Assembly (NCBI GenBank): GCA_947498415.1
Contig: CANMKB010000001.1
Coordinates: 496,001 to 560,000 of the forward strand
Length of the DNA stretch: 64,000 bases
Reading direction: 5' to 3'
Source of the DNA: an uncultured Paracoccaceae bacterium
GTDB taxonomy: Bacteria > Pseudomonadota > Alphaproteobacteria > Rhodobacterales > Rhodobacteraceae
Positions 38,107-46,979 of the stretch are shown here, in pieces. Position 1 is the first letter of the stretch; each line of letters begins with the position of its first letter. The notes beneath the pieces were generated by a model that did no database searches, was not told the origin of the DNA, and was given only the letters and a program-made list of their open reading frames with translations. The position numbers and the translations under genes are program-made.

Positions 38107-38412
38107 GACTGTCCCGCCCATCCGAATATCGGGTGGGCGCATTTGATTAATCAGACCATAAGAATTAGCGTTTCATTTAAGCTATTTGAAGTTTGATCGC
38201 CCCATCCAATTCCCCTATGTTTGAACCTAAGGCCAGGATGGCCGGACCCTTTTGATATACACGTGTGGTGCGTTGGGAGCACGTGGGGTAGCGGGGGTTT
38301 CGGCACGTGGTCTCGAAATCCCCGTTTCAATTTCAGATAAGTAACCCATTGAAATTAAACGCATCGAATCCTATTTGTGTCTCATATTGAAAATTAATTT
38401 TTAGGGGGCACT
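38107..38412. other. Intergenic region of 306 bases with hairpins and three CACGTG motifs
   Basis: After the DUF2853 gene a hairpin CGCCCATCCG (38115-38124) and CGGGTGGGCG (38130-38139) may terminate transcription. Three CACGTG palindromes lie at 38260-38265, 38280-38285 and 38304-38309, and a hairpin CGGGGGTTTCG (38292-38302) with CGAAATCCCCG (38314-38324) surrounds the last one. These lie 90-150 bases upstream of the SPFH gene and are not parS sites. Confidence 0.5.
38115..38139 (+). terminator. Possible terminator after the DUF2853 gene
   Basis: A ten-base stem (one G-T pair) with a five-base loop nine bases past the stop codon. The T-run after it is weak. Confidence 0.5.
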
Positions 38413-39816
38413 ATGATTGGAATGTCATTCGCAGTGATTGTCTGCATCATTATTTGGGCAGCGACACGGCTTATTCCAGAGAAATTCAAAGGGTTCACAG
38501 CAGCAGGTTATTTGCTGGGTGGTGGCTATTTCTTATTCTCGGCATTCAACGGCATATTCTTTTATGCAGAACCGGGTTTCAAATACCACGTGCGTACGAT
38601 CACAGGCCAAGAAAAAATGGTCTCTGACACGGGTTTTAACTCGTATCTGTTCGGTCGGGTGAACGCTTGGAAAAACGCGATGTCTGTTCAATCGTCCACA
38701 AGCGGGCTGGGGCAGGTCACAGCGGAAAGTGAAACATCAGGCCTTAGCGCAAATCTACCCGCGCAATCGCTTGTGTTTTTGGATCAGGTTGATGCCAACG
38801 TAACCGCGACCGCCAGATTTGAACTGCCATCGGACGAAGAGGGCTTTTTGAAAATGGCGCGGCTTTATCGTTCTCCGGAAAACCTGCTGAGAACCGAACT
38901 GATCCCTGCGTTTCAAGAAACCCTTGGCGCCAACGCGGCTTTGATTTCAGCTGAAGATTACTTCCAAGGTGGCAAGACTGAGTTCAACAATGAATTCCAA
39001 CGCCAGATGGAAGGAGGAATCTATATTGTCCGACGTGTTGAAGAACGCATTCCATTGGAAGAGCCTCGGACAGGTTCGGCGAATGCCTCTTTGGGAACGC
39101 AGCAGCAAGAGTATGGTGATCAGTTCAAAACCGTCTTTAAGGTTAAGAAGATTTTGGATGAAACAGGTCAGCCTCAGCGCAAATCTCAGAGTTTTACCAA
39201 ATTTGGAATTACGGTCACGTCTGCACGTGTCACGGCCGTTGATCCTAACGAAGAGTTCAAAAAACGTATGCGCCTTCGTCAGCAGGCCGCAGCAGACCGT
39301 GCGATTGCACGCGAACAGCGTATTCAAGAGGAAGAGCAGCGCTTGCTTGCGATAGCCAAAGGGGAACGCGAAGTAGCAGAGCGTCAGGCACAGGCCAAAG
39401 TGCTTCAGATAGAGCGTACCACCAATGCTGAAACTGAAAAGCAGCTGACCATCACAGAAGCACGCAAGTTGAAAGAACAGGCGGAAATTGATCGGGATCG
39501 TTCCACGGTTTTGCTTGAAAAAGCCGAGATCGACGCCAAGGCTGTGAAGGTTGCGGCGGATGCCGAAGCCTATGCGAAGGCCGCGGTTCTTGAGGCGGAT
39601 AACGCATTGGCCCAAAAGTTGGATGCCGAAGTTGCCATTCAGGAAGTCTGGGCAGAAGCGTACGCAAAGCGGAACGTGCCGCAGTATGTTTTTGGTGCGA
39701 CTCAGGGCGAAGTGCCAACGGGTGCCGACCAAGAAGCGCAGTTGTTGCAACAACTACTGACGATGGAATATGCAAAGCGGCTTGAATACGACCGCACGCT
39801 GGAAGCGAAACAATAA
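38413..39816 (+). CDS. SPFH/band-7 domain membrane protein with long coiled coil
   Basis: This 467-residue protein has two hydrophobic segments in the first 55 residues, an SPFH-like region (about 55-270, with DQVDANVTATARFELPSDEEGFL and ERIPLEEPRTGS), and a long Ala/Glu/Lys/Arg-rich coiled coil from about 280 to 430 (QRIQEEEQRLLAIAKGEREVAERQAQAKV and onward). SPFH proteins form cage-like membrane scaffolds that bind proteases or lipids. No nfeD or protease partner lies nearby. The start ATG 38413 has GGGG upstream. A terminator follows. Confidence 0.82.
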   Translation: MIGMSFAVIVCIIIWAATRLIPEKFKGFTAAGYLLGGGYFLFSAFNGIFFYAEPGFKYHVRTITGQEKMVSDTGFNSYLFGRVNAWKNAMSVQSSTSGLGQVTAESETSGLSANLPAQSLVFLDQVDANVTATARFELPSDEEGFLKMARLYRSPENLLRTELIPAFQETLGANAALISAEDYFQGGKTEFNNEFQRQMEGGIYIVRRVEERIPLEEPRTGSANASLGTQQQEYGDQFKTVFKVKKILDETGQPQRKSQSFTKFGITVTSARVTAVDPNEEFKKRMRLRQQAAADRAIAREQRIQEEEQRLLAIAKGEREVAERQAQAKVLQIERTTNAETEKQLTITEARKLKEQAEIDRDRSTVLLEKAEIDAKAVKVAADAEAYAKAAVLEADNALAQKLDAEVAIQEVWAEAYAKRNVPQYVFGATQGEVPTGADQEAQLLQQLLTMEYAKRLEYDRTLEAKQ

Positions 39817-39820
39817 ATAA

Positions 39821-39848
39821 AAAGGCCGGGTCCACGCCCGGCCTTTTT
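39821..39848. terminator. Rho-independent terminator after the SPFH gene (bidirectional)
   Basis: AAAGGCCGGG TCCACG CCCGGCCTTTTT: seven-base GC stem extended by A-T pairs, with T-run; also faces the convergent DUF1761 gene. Confidence 0.92.
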
Positions 39849-39864
39849 GCTTTGTATTACTCGT

Positions 39865-40260
39865 TTAAAAGAGCGTTAGAACGATCCCCATAATCGTGCT
39901 GCCACCGGTGGCGTACATGCCATCCAGCACAATCAGGTTTTTCGGACGACCTGCAAAAGTATAGTTCGTCGCAATCCAAGGCGTCGCCATAAACAGGCCA
40001 AGGCCCAAGCCAGCGATCAACCCTTTTCCTACGCCTTCGATCCCCGCCAAGGCAAAGATGTGACGCATCATGCCCGCCACGATGATCAGGCAGATGATCG
40101 AAACAATATAAGGTTTTGGGTCTTTGGAGTTGGCGGGGCGACCGTCCTCACCTACTTCAACACCACTTGCTTCCATCCAGGGTTTGGCCATGGTCATGTA
40201 CCAAACTGCGCCGAATGCATAGGCTGCGATTGCCGCAGCCAGAACGTTGATGAACTCCAT
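39865..40260 (-). CDS. DUF1761-family membrane protein
   Basis: This 131-residue protein has about four membrane segments: residues 5-24 (NVLAAAIAAYAFGAVWYM), 51-75, 82-100 and 113-131. It fits DUF1761: FGAVWYMTMAKPWMEASG and the final GMYATGGSTIMGIVL. Function is unknown. It is a separate transcription unit facing the SPFH gene across a terminator. Confidence 0.82.
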   Translation of the reverse strand: MEFINVLAAAIAAYAFGAVWYMTMAKPWMEASGVEVGEDGRPANSKDPKPYIVSIICLIIVAGMMRHIFALAGIEGVGKGLIAGLGLGLFMATPWIATNYTFAGRPKNLIVLDGMYATGGSTIMGIVLTLF

Positions 40261-40319
40261 ATGTCCCTCTCTTGGTCATCTAAAGACACACACGAGTATG
40301 CCTAAATATGACGTCTAGG

Positions 40320-40739
40320 CTAGTTTTTTACACCACCTATGGAAAGGATCGCCTGCCATTCATGTTCTGTAACGGGCTGGACAGATAGGCGAGAATTCTT
40401 GACCAAAACCATTTCAGCCAACCGTGGGTCAGTTTTGATCATCTCAAGAGACACAGGGTTGGGCACGGTAGATACCGCTTTGATGTCTACGCATTCCCAA
40501 CGCTCATCGTCAGTTGTGCTGTCTTGGTGGACCTCTGCGATCACTTCGACAATGCCGACCACCGACTTTTCTTTTTGAGAATGATAAAAGAAACCGAGGT
40601 CCCCTTTCTTCATCTCGCGCATAAAGTTTCGCGCTTGGTAGTTGCGCACACCATCCCATTCTTCACCCTCATCGCCTTTGTCGATCTGGTTTTGCCAGCT
40701 CCAGGTCGAGGGTTCAGATTTGAATAGCCAGTAACGCAT
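40320..40739 (-). CDS. EVE-domain protein
   Basis: This 139-residue protein is a single EVE domain: MRYWLFKSEPSTWSWQNQ at the start, GVRNYQARNFMREMKKGDLGFFYHS and VGIVEVIAEVHQDST. EVE domains belong to the PUA-like fold and are thought to read modified bases. Its start overlaps the YciI stop by one base (TGATG), so it is the last gene of tsaD-gpsA-yciI-EVE, an arrangement that recurs in alphaproteobacteria. Confidence 0.92.
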   Translation of the reverse strand: MRYWLFKSEPSTWSWQNQIDKGDEGEEWDGVRNYQARNFMREMKKGDLGFFYHSQKEKSVVGIVEVIAEVHQDSTTDDERWECVDIKAVSTVPNPVSLEMIKTDPRLAEMVLVKNSRLSVQPVTEHEWQAILSIGGVKN

Positions 40740-41011
40740 CAGCCAATCACCTTATTCCAAGCAATGATCTCGACGCTCTCAAAGAGACCAGCGTTCTTAT
40801 ACGGGTCTTCTGCGGCCCAGGCCTCTGCCTCTGCTTTGGTTTCAAAATTCAGAACGATCAAAGAGCCACACATGTTGCCCTCGTCATCAAGGAAGGGGCC
40901 AGCCATTTCGACGGCATCTGTTGCTTTCAAAAAGGCAACGTGGGCTTCGCGATTGGCTTTGCGGACTTCTAAAGAACCGGGTTTGTCTTTGGCGATGAGA
41001 GCGAAACGCAT
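40739..41011 (-). CDS. YciI-family protein
   Basis: This 90-residue protein matches the YciI family: MRFALIAKDKPGSLEVRKANREAHVAFL, with the conserved His near 24 and AGPFLDDEGNMCGSLIVLNFETKAEAEAWAAEDPYKNAGLFESVEI. YciI proteins have a dimeric ferredoxin-like fold with a His-Asp pair; the reaction is unknown here. The start is two bases after gpsA ends. Confidence 0.9.
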   Translation of the reverse strand: MRFALIAKDKPGSLEVRKANREAHVAFLKATDAVEMAGPFLDDEGNMCGSLIVLNFETKAEAEAWAAEDPYKNAGLFESVEIIAWNKVIG

Positions 41012-41013
41012 GA

Positions 41014-41973
41014 TTATTCCTCTTTTTGCGGACGCGCGAGCAGTTGAGACATAGCCTCGCGCACGTTGAGTTTTTGGTCAAGCAAGGCAACCACGGCCTC
41101 GGTGATCGGCATATCGATATTCAGGTCTTTTGCCCGTTTCAGAGTGGCGCGCGCCGTGGCGGCACCTTCGACGGTGATAGATTTATCAAAGTCATCGCCG
41201 CGCCCCAGAGATTGCCCAAAGCGGTAGTTGCGTGACTGGGTTGAGGTGCACGTTAGTGTTAGGTCGCCAAAGCCAGACAGGCCGGCCAAAGTTTCTGACT
41301 GCGCGCCAAGGTGTTGCGCCATGCGGGTCATCTCGGCAAATCCTCGGGTCATCACAGAGGCACGTGCGCTTTCGCCTAGGCCTGCGCCAATCGCCGCGCC
41401 ACAAGCAATTGCCATCACGTTTTTAAGGGCACCGCCCAGCTCTGCGCCAAGTGTGTCTGTTGTGCGATAAATCCGCAGGTTCGGGGCCTTTAAGGCCTGC
41501 TGCAGTTCTTTGCCCGCATCTAGGTCATTGCAGGCGAGGGTCAAAGCGGTAGGCAAACCACTTGCGATATCCACGGCAAAGCTTGGCCCAGTTAGAATGG
41601 CCGGAGTTGCGGAAGGCATTGCATCAGAAATGATGCGCGTTGGGCCGAGGCCCGTTGCGAGATCAATTCCCTTGCAGCACGCGACCAACGTTTTGCCTTT
41701 TAGCATTGGCGAAGATGAAACTAAGTCTCTGAGCGTCTGCATCGGGACAGCCAGCAATGCGATATCTTCGTTCACCTCAGCGAGGTCAGATGTGAGATGG
41801 ATGGAGCTCGGGAATGTCACGCCGGGCAGCCGTTTCCGATTTTCGCGATGTGCCTGCATCTGCTCAATGCTGTTTTTGTCGCGCGCCCATAGGGTTACAT
41901 TAGATCCGCCACGGGCGATCGACACCGCAAGTGATGTTCCAAATGCGCCAGCGCCCAGGACTGCTATATTCAT
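41014..41973 (-). CDS. gpsA: GpsA glycerol-3-phosphate dehydrogenase [NAD(P)+]
   Basis: GpsA reduces dihydroxyacetone phosphate to sn-glycerol-3-phosphate for phospholipid synthesis. The 319 residues begin with the Rossmann motif [15 protein letters not shown] (GxGxxG), and contain the [25 protein letters not shown] and [22 protein letters not shown] family segments. It overlaps the tsaD stop by four bases. Confidence 0.95.
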   Translation of the reverse strand: MNIAVLGAGAFGTSLAVSIARGGSNVTLWARDKNSIEQMQAHRENRKRLPGVTFPSSIHLTSDLAEVNEDIALLAVPMQTLRDLVSSSPMLKGKTLVACCKGIDLATGLGPTRIISDAMPSATPAILTGPSFAVDIASGLPTALTLACNDLDAGKELQQALKAPNLRIYRTTDTLGAELGGALKNVMAIACGAAIGAGLGESARASVMTRGFAEMTRMAQHLGAQSETLAGLSGFGDLTLTCTSTQSRNYRFGQSLGRGDDFDKSITVEGAATARATLKRAKDLNIDMPITEAVVALLDQKLNVREAMSQLLARPQKEE

Positions 41974-43079
41974 GCTTTTGCCCCTTTTTTACCGCTGCCA
42001 AGCAGGGCCGGTGCTGTTTTATCAAGTGGCCAGCGTGGACGCGCGACCAGGGTCATGTCATCCCGATGCCCATCATTGAATCGCTCTAGCCCGGCGTAGG
42101 CAATCATCGCGGCATTGTCCGTGCATAAGGCCAGCGGTGGAGCGACAAAGGCGCAAGCAAGGTTGTGGCATAGCGTCTCTAACCCAGCGCGAATTGCGGT
42201 GTTTGCGGCGACCCCGCCTGCGACGGCGAGTGTTGGAGGTTGCGGGTTTTCGTCCATATAGACCTGAAGAGCGCGGGCTGTTTTTTTACAGATTACATCA
42301 ACAACAGCCTCTTGAAACGAAGCACATAAATCAGCGCGATCTTGGGTCGTCAGCCCGCCCTTTTCTGCAATGATCGCATCACGCGCACGCAGCAGAGCAG
42401 TTTTCAGACCAGAGAATGACATATCGCATCCTGGGCGATCCATCAGAGGGCGCGGGAATTTGAACCGTTTTGCATCGCCTTTTTGTGCCTCTGCCTGAAC
42501 AGAGGGGCCGCCGGGTTGGGGTAGGCCAAGAAGGCGCGCGGTTTTGTCAAACGCTTCGCCTGGGGCGTCGTCAATTGTGCCGCCCAAACGTGAAAAATCG
42601 TCCGGGCCGCGTGCAATCAAGAACTGGCAATGCCCGCCACTCACAAGGAGCATCAAATACGGATACTCAACTTGGTCGGTTAGTCTGGGCGTCAACGCAT
42701 GCCCGGCCAAATGATTTACGCCCACAAGGGGTAGATTTAATCCAGCGGAAAGCCCTTTGGCGCACATGACGCCTGACATCACACCACCAATAAGGCCGGG
42801 GCCAGCAGTGACCGCAATGGCATCCAAATCAGACGGTTTTAGGTTGGCGGTGGTCAAAGCCTCTGACACAGCAACGTCTAGCTTTTCTGCATGTGCCCGC
42901 GCGGCAATCTCGGGAACCACGCCACCGAAATCTGCATGAAGATCGGACTGTCCATAAACGATGTTAGACAGGATTTCGGCGGGATTACTGCCATCTTGGC
43001 GCAATACAGCGGCTCCTGTGTCGTCACAGCTGCTTTCGATACCTAGAATGGTGATTGTATGTTTCATACTGCCCGCCAT
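41970..43079 (-). CDS. tsaD: TsaD tRNA N6-threonylcarbamoyladenosine synthase
   Basis: TsaD transfers threonylcarbamoyl to A37 of tRNA. The 369 residues show [14 protein letters not shown] near 13-26, the metal-binding HLAGH, and [11 protein letters not shown]. The start is ATG 43079, with AAGGA eight bases upstream, or ATG 43067, four residues later. It is divergent from hemD and leads tsaD-gpsA-yciI-EVE. Its partner tsaE is in the same window. Confidence 0.95.
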   Translation of the reverse strand: MAGSMKHTITILGIESSCDDTGAAVLRQDGSNPAEILSNIVYGQSDLHADFGGVVPEIAARAHAEKLDVAVSEALTTANLKPSDLDAIAVTAGPGLIGGVMSGVMCAKGLSAGLNLPLVGVNHLAGHALTPRLTDQVEYPYLMLLVSGGHCQFLIARGPDDFSRLGGTIDDAPGEAFDKTARLLGLPQPGGPSVQAEAQKGDAKRFKFPRPLMDRPGCDMSFSGLKTALLRARDAIIAEKGGLTTQDRADLCASFQEAVVDVICKKTARALQVYMDENPQPPTLAVAGGVAANTAIRAGLETLCHNLACAFVAPPLALCTDNAAMIAYAGLERFNDGHRDDMTLVARPRWPLDKTAPALLGSGKKGAKA

Positions 43080-43136
43080 TGCGCCAATCCTTATGGGCAG
43101 GTAACACCGTAAGGCGCTGCAAACAATGGGGATGCC

Positions 43137-43844
43137 GTGTCGCGAGCAGATGATTTACATACGCCTAAGCTATTATTAACGCGGCCTGCGGCACAATCAG
43201 CGCGATTCAAACAGCAGCTTCTTCAGTCAGGTTTTCAGGGCGAAATATTGATTTCACCGCTCCTCAAAATAGCGCCGACACACGTCGTGCCAGACTTATC
43301 CGATTATAGCGGGGTTATTTTTACCTCACGCACCGCTGTCGATTTGGCCTCGCCTTTGCCAATTACAGCATGGTGCGTTGGTGACCAAACAGCGGAGGCT
43401 GCGAATGCCGCCGGCTGGTCGGCCATTTCGGCAGGCGGTGATGTGAACGCATTATATGAGCGTATTGTCGCAGATGCTCCGGAGGGCAAAATCTTGCATC
43501 TTCGGGGGCACCACACGCGAGGTGACTTGGTTGGCCGCCTTAGAAAAACAGGTATTCATGCCGATGCCCATATTTTGTATGAACAACCCGCTGTATCCTT
43601 AACGAAGGCGGCAAAATCTATGCTGGCAGGGGAAGCACCGGTTATAGTTCCCCTATTTTCACCCCGCACGGCAGAGCAATTTCTAAAACAAGGGCCGTTT
43701 GCTGCGCCGATTTGGGTTGTGTCGTTAAGCGGGACAATCGCGGAAAGTGTCGCGGTGGCAGGTGCTGCTCGACACATCAAAGTGCCTATGCCGACGGCAG
43801 ATCACATGGTAGAGGGCATCAACTGTTTAATAGATGCGCCTTGA
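43137..43844 (+). CDS. hemD: HemD uroporphyrinogen-III synthase
   Basis: HemD cyclises hydroxymethylbilane to uroporphyrinogen III. The family is poorly conserved; this 235-residue protein shows the typical [13 protein letters not shown] at the start, [12 protein letters not shown], the [17 protein letters not shown] segment and a late [13 protein letters not shown]. The start is GTG 43137. hemC is not beside it, unlike in many bacteria. The two downstream genes (Mic60 and a HemY-N protein) are arranged as in other alphaproteobacteria. Confidence 0.88.
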   Translation: MSRADDLHTPKLLLTRPAAQSARFKQQLLQSGFQGEILISPLLKIAPTHVVPDLSDYSGVIFTSRTAVDLASPLPITAWCVGDQTAEAANAAGWSAISAGGDVNALYERIVADAPEGKILHLRGHHTRGDLVGRLRKTGIHADAHILYEQPAVSLTKAAKSMLAGEAPVIVPLFSPRTAEQFLKQGPFAAPIWVVSLSGTIAESVAVAGAARHIKVPMPTADHMVEGINCLIDAP

Positions 43845-43921
43845 CGCATTGTGACCCGGGCTCGGGTTGCCTAGATTTACGCCAAGCGATTGCGAAATTG
43901 GATTCGAAGAGGGGGTGGCAC

Positions 43922-45223
43922 GTGGGCCAGGCAGATAAGACCGACACGTCGTCTGATCAAAACAACGAAACGAAGACGGATATCTCAGAAGATGTTGTTG
44001 ACGCTGAGATTGTGGAAGACGTTGAAACTGAGACGAAAGACAACGCCGACAGCGTGACTGAACCAGAAACAGAGGTCGAAGAGACCCCTGAGGCTGATGA
44101 TGACATGAGCGATGTTGAGGGCGAAATTGATCCTGACGAGCAACCCTCTGATGATGTTGAAGAAGACGCGGATCAAAATGATGCAGATGCTGAGGTCATT
44201 GAAGAGACCCCGGAACCGGAAGCCCCTGCAGAGCCAGCACCCGCTGCTGCGCCCGTTGCGGTTAAGAAAACAGGTTTTGTCCAAACGGTTGTCGGCGGAA
44301 TAATCGCAGCTGCATTCGGGTTTGGAGCTGCTGTTTATTTGAACGGTGGGCTGAACAAGAACGATCAAGCTCTGCAGGACCTATCTTCGGCGATAGCGTC
44401 TCAGTCAGCTGATATTCAGGCGCTTCAATCCAATCAGACGGCAGCGCAAAAAGCAGCGGATGATGCGCAAAGTGCTTTGAACGCTTCGGCCACGGCCCTT
44501 CAAGACGTTGTTGCATCGGTTGATGGTGTGAATGCGCGTATCGATGATTTGGCAGAAGCTGTCACGCTGCTTGATGGTCGCATCACCGTTATGGAAAAGC
44601 GTCCTATTACGCAGGGTCTGCCGTCTTCGGCTATTGAGGCGTATGAGCGGGAAGTTGAACAGCTCAAAGCTGCGGTTGCCGCGCAACGTGAAGATGCGGC
44701 CACAATGGAAGAAAACGCCAGAATGACTGCGCAGCAAGCACTTGCGCGTGCGGCCCTGACGCGGATCGTATCTGCGCTTGATTCAGGTGCACCGTTCCGC
44801 GTGGCACTTACAGATTTTGGTTCGGCAACTGGCAATGCCGCACCCGAAGCGTTGGAAGTGACAGCGGATACGGGTGTTCCAACACTGGTTATTCTGCAAG
44901 ATCGTTTCCCAGATGCGGCGCGCGCAGCGCTTGCAGCAGCGCGTAAAAATGAAGCCACGGAAGGCAATCGTTTGTCATCCTTCCTGAAAACCCAGTTGGG
45001 GGCTCGGTCAGTGACACCTCAAGAGGGGGCGGATGCAGATTCCATTCTAAGCCGTGCCGAGGCAGCGCTTCGCGCCGGTCAATTGGATCAAAGCCTTTCA
45101 GAGATTGCTGCGCTTCCTGAGAATGCGCAGGCTGAATTGGCTGCTTGGGTTACTGAAACGGAAAAACGCCTTGCCGCTGTTGCAGCAAGCGAAGCGATTT
45201 CCCAACAATTGAACGCGAACTAA
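43922..45223 (+). CDS. Mic60/mitofilin-family membrane protein
   Basis: This 433-residue protein has a long acidic N-terminal stretch (many Asp/Glu from about 10 to 105), a membrane segment (VVGGIIAAAFGFGAAVYL, about 123-140), then a coiled-coil and helical C-terminal part (SAIASQSADIQALQSNQT onward) ending in the mitofilin signature region. It belongs to the bacterial relatives of mitochondrial Mic60, which bend inner membranes. I start it at GTG 43922 after GAGGGGG, not at the long upstream extension within hemD. Assignment is from layout and context. Confidence 0.8.
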   Translation: MGQADKTDTSSDQNNETKTDISEDVVDAEIVEDVETETKDNADSVTEPETEVEETPEADDDMSDVEGEIDPDEQPSDDVEEDADQNDADAEVIEETPEPEAPAEPAPAAAPVAVKKTGFVQTVVGGIIAAAFGFGAAVYLNGGLNKNDQALQDLSSAIASQSADIQALQSNQTAAQKAADDAQSALNASATALQDVVASVDGVNARIDDLAEAVTLLDGRITVMEKRPITQGLPSSAIEAYEREVEQLKAAVAAQREDAATMEENARMTAQQALARAALTRIVSALDSGAPFRVALTDFGSATGNAAPEALEVTADTGVPTLVILQDRFPDAARAALAAARKNEATEGNRLSSFLKTQLGARSVTPQEGADADSILSRAEAALRAGQLDQSLSEIAALPENAQAELAAWVTETEKRLAAVAASEAISQQLNAN

Positions 45224-45233
45224 GGGTTTACTG

Positions 45234-46712
45234 ATGCTTTGGTCTCTTACCAAAATCTTGATTTTTGTGGTTGCCATCGCTGCGGCGACTTTGGGCGCGG
45301 GCTATTTGATGGAAACCCAGGGCGGTGTCATGGTCACCGTTGGCGGTGTTGAATACGCGCTGACGCCTTTGATGTCAGTGATCGCGCTGGGCGTGTTGAT
45401 CGTTGGTCTTTGGGTGATCCTGAAACTGATGTCTTTGCTGGTTGCCGTTGTGCGTTTTCTAAACGGGGACGAAACCGCAATCAGCCGTTATTTTGATCGT
45501 AATCGCGAGCGTCGCGGCTACGAGGCGCTGACCGAGGGCATGATGGCCCTCGCTTCTGGCGAAGGACGCACCGCGATGGATAAGGCCCGCAAGGCGGAAC
45601 GTCTGTTGCGTAAGCCTGAATTGACCAACCTGATCACGGCGCAGGCGGCAGAAGTGTCTGGCGATCGACGCAAAGCGGAAGAAGTGTACAAACGCCTTCT
45701 GCAAGATGACACCACACGATTTGTGGGTGTGCGTGGTCTCATGAAACAAAAGCTGAATGATGGCAAAACAGATGTTGCGCTGAAACTGGCAGAAACGGCC
45801 TTTGCGCTAAAACCAAAGCACACCGAAACCCAAGACGTCCTTTTGAAGCTGCAGGCTGAAAAGAAGGATTGGACCGGTGCTCGCGCGACTTTGAATGCAA
45901 AGTTGAAACACGGCAGTTTGCCGCGTGATGTGCATAAACGTCGGGATGCTGTGTTGGCTTTGTCTGAGGCCAAAGATCTGACAGATGAGCAAAGCACCAT
46001 TGAAATGCGCGAAGCTTCGATCGAAGCCAACCGTCTTTCACCAGACCTTATCCCAGCGGCTGTTCTTGCGGCCAAAAGCTATGTTGCGCAAGAAAAGCCA
46101 CGGTATGCCACCCGCGTTCTGAAAAAAGCTTGGGAGGCAAAGCCTCATCCAGATTTGGCAGCAGCATTTGCTGAAATTGAGCCAAGCGAAGAAATCGCAG
46201 CGCGGATCAAGCGGTTTGGCGCATTGACCAAATCCACGCAGGATCATCCAGAAACATGTATGTTGATGGCCGAGCTTCATATCTCTGCCGAAGATTTCCC
46301 AGCTGCGCGCCGTTCCTTGGGCGACCTGTGGGAAACAGATCCAACGACCCGCACATTGACTATTATGGCGGCGATCGAGCGTGGGGAAGGTGCTGATGAT
46401 GCTGTGGTTAAAGGGTGGCTTGCCAAGGCCCTCACAGCTTCTCGTGGCCCGCAATGGGTGTGCGACAGCTGTCACAACATTCACACCGAATGGGCGCCGG
46501 TCTGCGAAAACTGTCAAAGCTTTGATACGCTTAGCTGGAAAACGCCACCTGCTGGCGAAGGTGTCAGTACAACTGGTGTTGAAATGCTTCCGCTCATCGT
46601 TGGTGCTTTGGAAAAGCCAGCCGAGGAACCAGAGCCTGAGACTGAAGCTGCGACAAACACCATTGAGGCGAACTCTGACCCAGAAGACGCCGCACTGGTG
46701 GTTGAAAAGTAA
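45234..46712 (+). CDS. HemY N-terminal domain TPR membrane protein (Orf52-like)
   Basis: This 492-residue protein has two N-terminal membrane segments (about 6-22 and 43-68), the HemY-N region (TLGAGYLMETQGGVMVTVGGVEYALTP), and TPR-like helical repeats up to about 400. A C-terminal zinc-ribbon-like segment has CDSC and CENC pairs (WVCDSCHNIHTEWAPVCENCQSFDTLSW). It follows Mic60 by ten bases. The partner of Mic60 in related bacteria, sometimes called Orf52, has this layout. It is not the oxygen-dependent HemY oxidase. Confidence 0.82.
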   Translation: MLWSLTKILIFVVAIAAATLGAGYLMETQGGVMVTVGGVEYALTPLMSVIALGVLIVGLWVILKLMSLLVAVVRFLNGDETAISRYFDRNRERRGYEALTEGMMALASGEGRTAMDKARKAERLLRKPELTNLITAQAAEVSGDRRKAEEVYKRLLQDDTTRFVGVRGLMKQKLNDGKTDVALKLAETAFALKPKHTETQDVLLKLQAEKKDWTGARATLNAKLKHGSLPRDVHKRRDAVLALSEAKDLTDEQSTIEMREASIEANRLSPDLIPAAVLAAKSYVAQEKPRYATRVLKKAWEAKPHPDLAAAFAEIEPSEEIAARIKRFGALTKSTQDHPETCMLMAELHISAEDFPAARRSLGDLWETDPTTRTLTIMAAIERGEGADDAVVKGWLAKALTASRGPQWVCDSCHNIHTEWAPVCENCQSFDTLSWKTPPAGEGVSTTGVEMLPLIVGALEKPAEEPEPETEAATNTIEANSDPEDAALVVEK

Positions 46713-46718
46713 AACTTC

Positions 46719-46756
46719 CGCTTTGGGCCGCGTGATAATAGTGACGGCCCAAAGCG
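46719..46756. repeat. Perfect 12-base inverted repeat, probable terminator
   Basis: CGCTTTGGGCCG (46719-46730) and CGGCCCAAAGCG (46745-46756) with a 14-base loop, seven bases past the stop of the TPR gene. There is no T-run, so it may act as a 3'-end stabiliser or as a Rho-linked terminator. Confidence 0.7.
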
Positions 46757-46979
46757 CAAACCGCCTTTGCTCCATCGGATATACGTATGGCAGGCATCAA
46801 TTCCAGATCAGAATCAGCGAGTAGGCATTTGTTTCGGACCACGTTGCAGTGATCTTCAAGCGTCTGAATTGTCTACAAATTGGCAATACTGGCGAATATT
46901 TTTAATGAAATTCAAAGCAGTATTTCGAGCCTAGCGCAGCTCGTGATACGTTGTGCCCAACGTATTTGAGAGAGTAGTC

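Noticed and set aside
38260..38309. CACGTG motifs as further parS sites
   Set aside because: They share only the central six bases with parS and lack the TGTTT and AAACA flanks.
43712..43921. Start of the Mic60 gene at 43712
   Set aside because: The first 70 codons lie mostly inside hemD in another frame; a strong ribosome binding site precedes GTG 43922.
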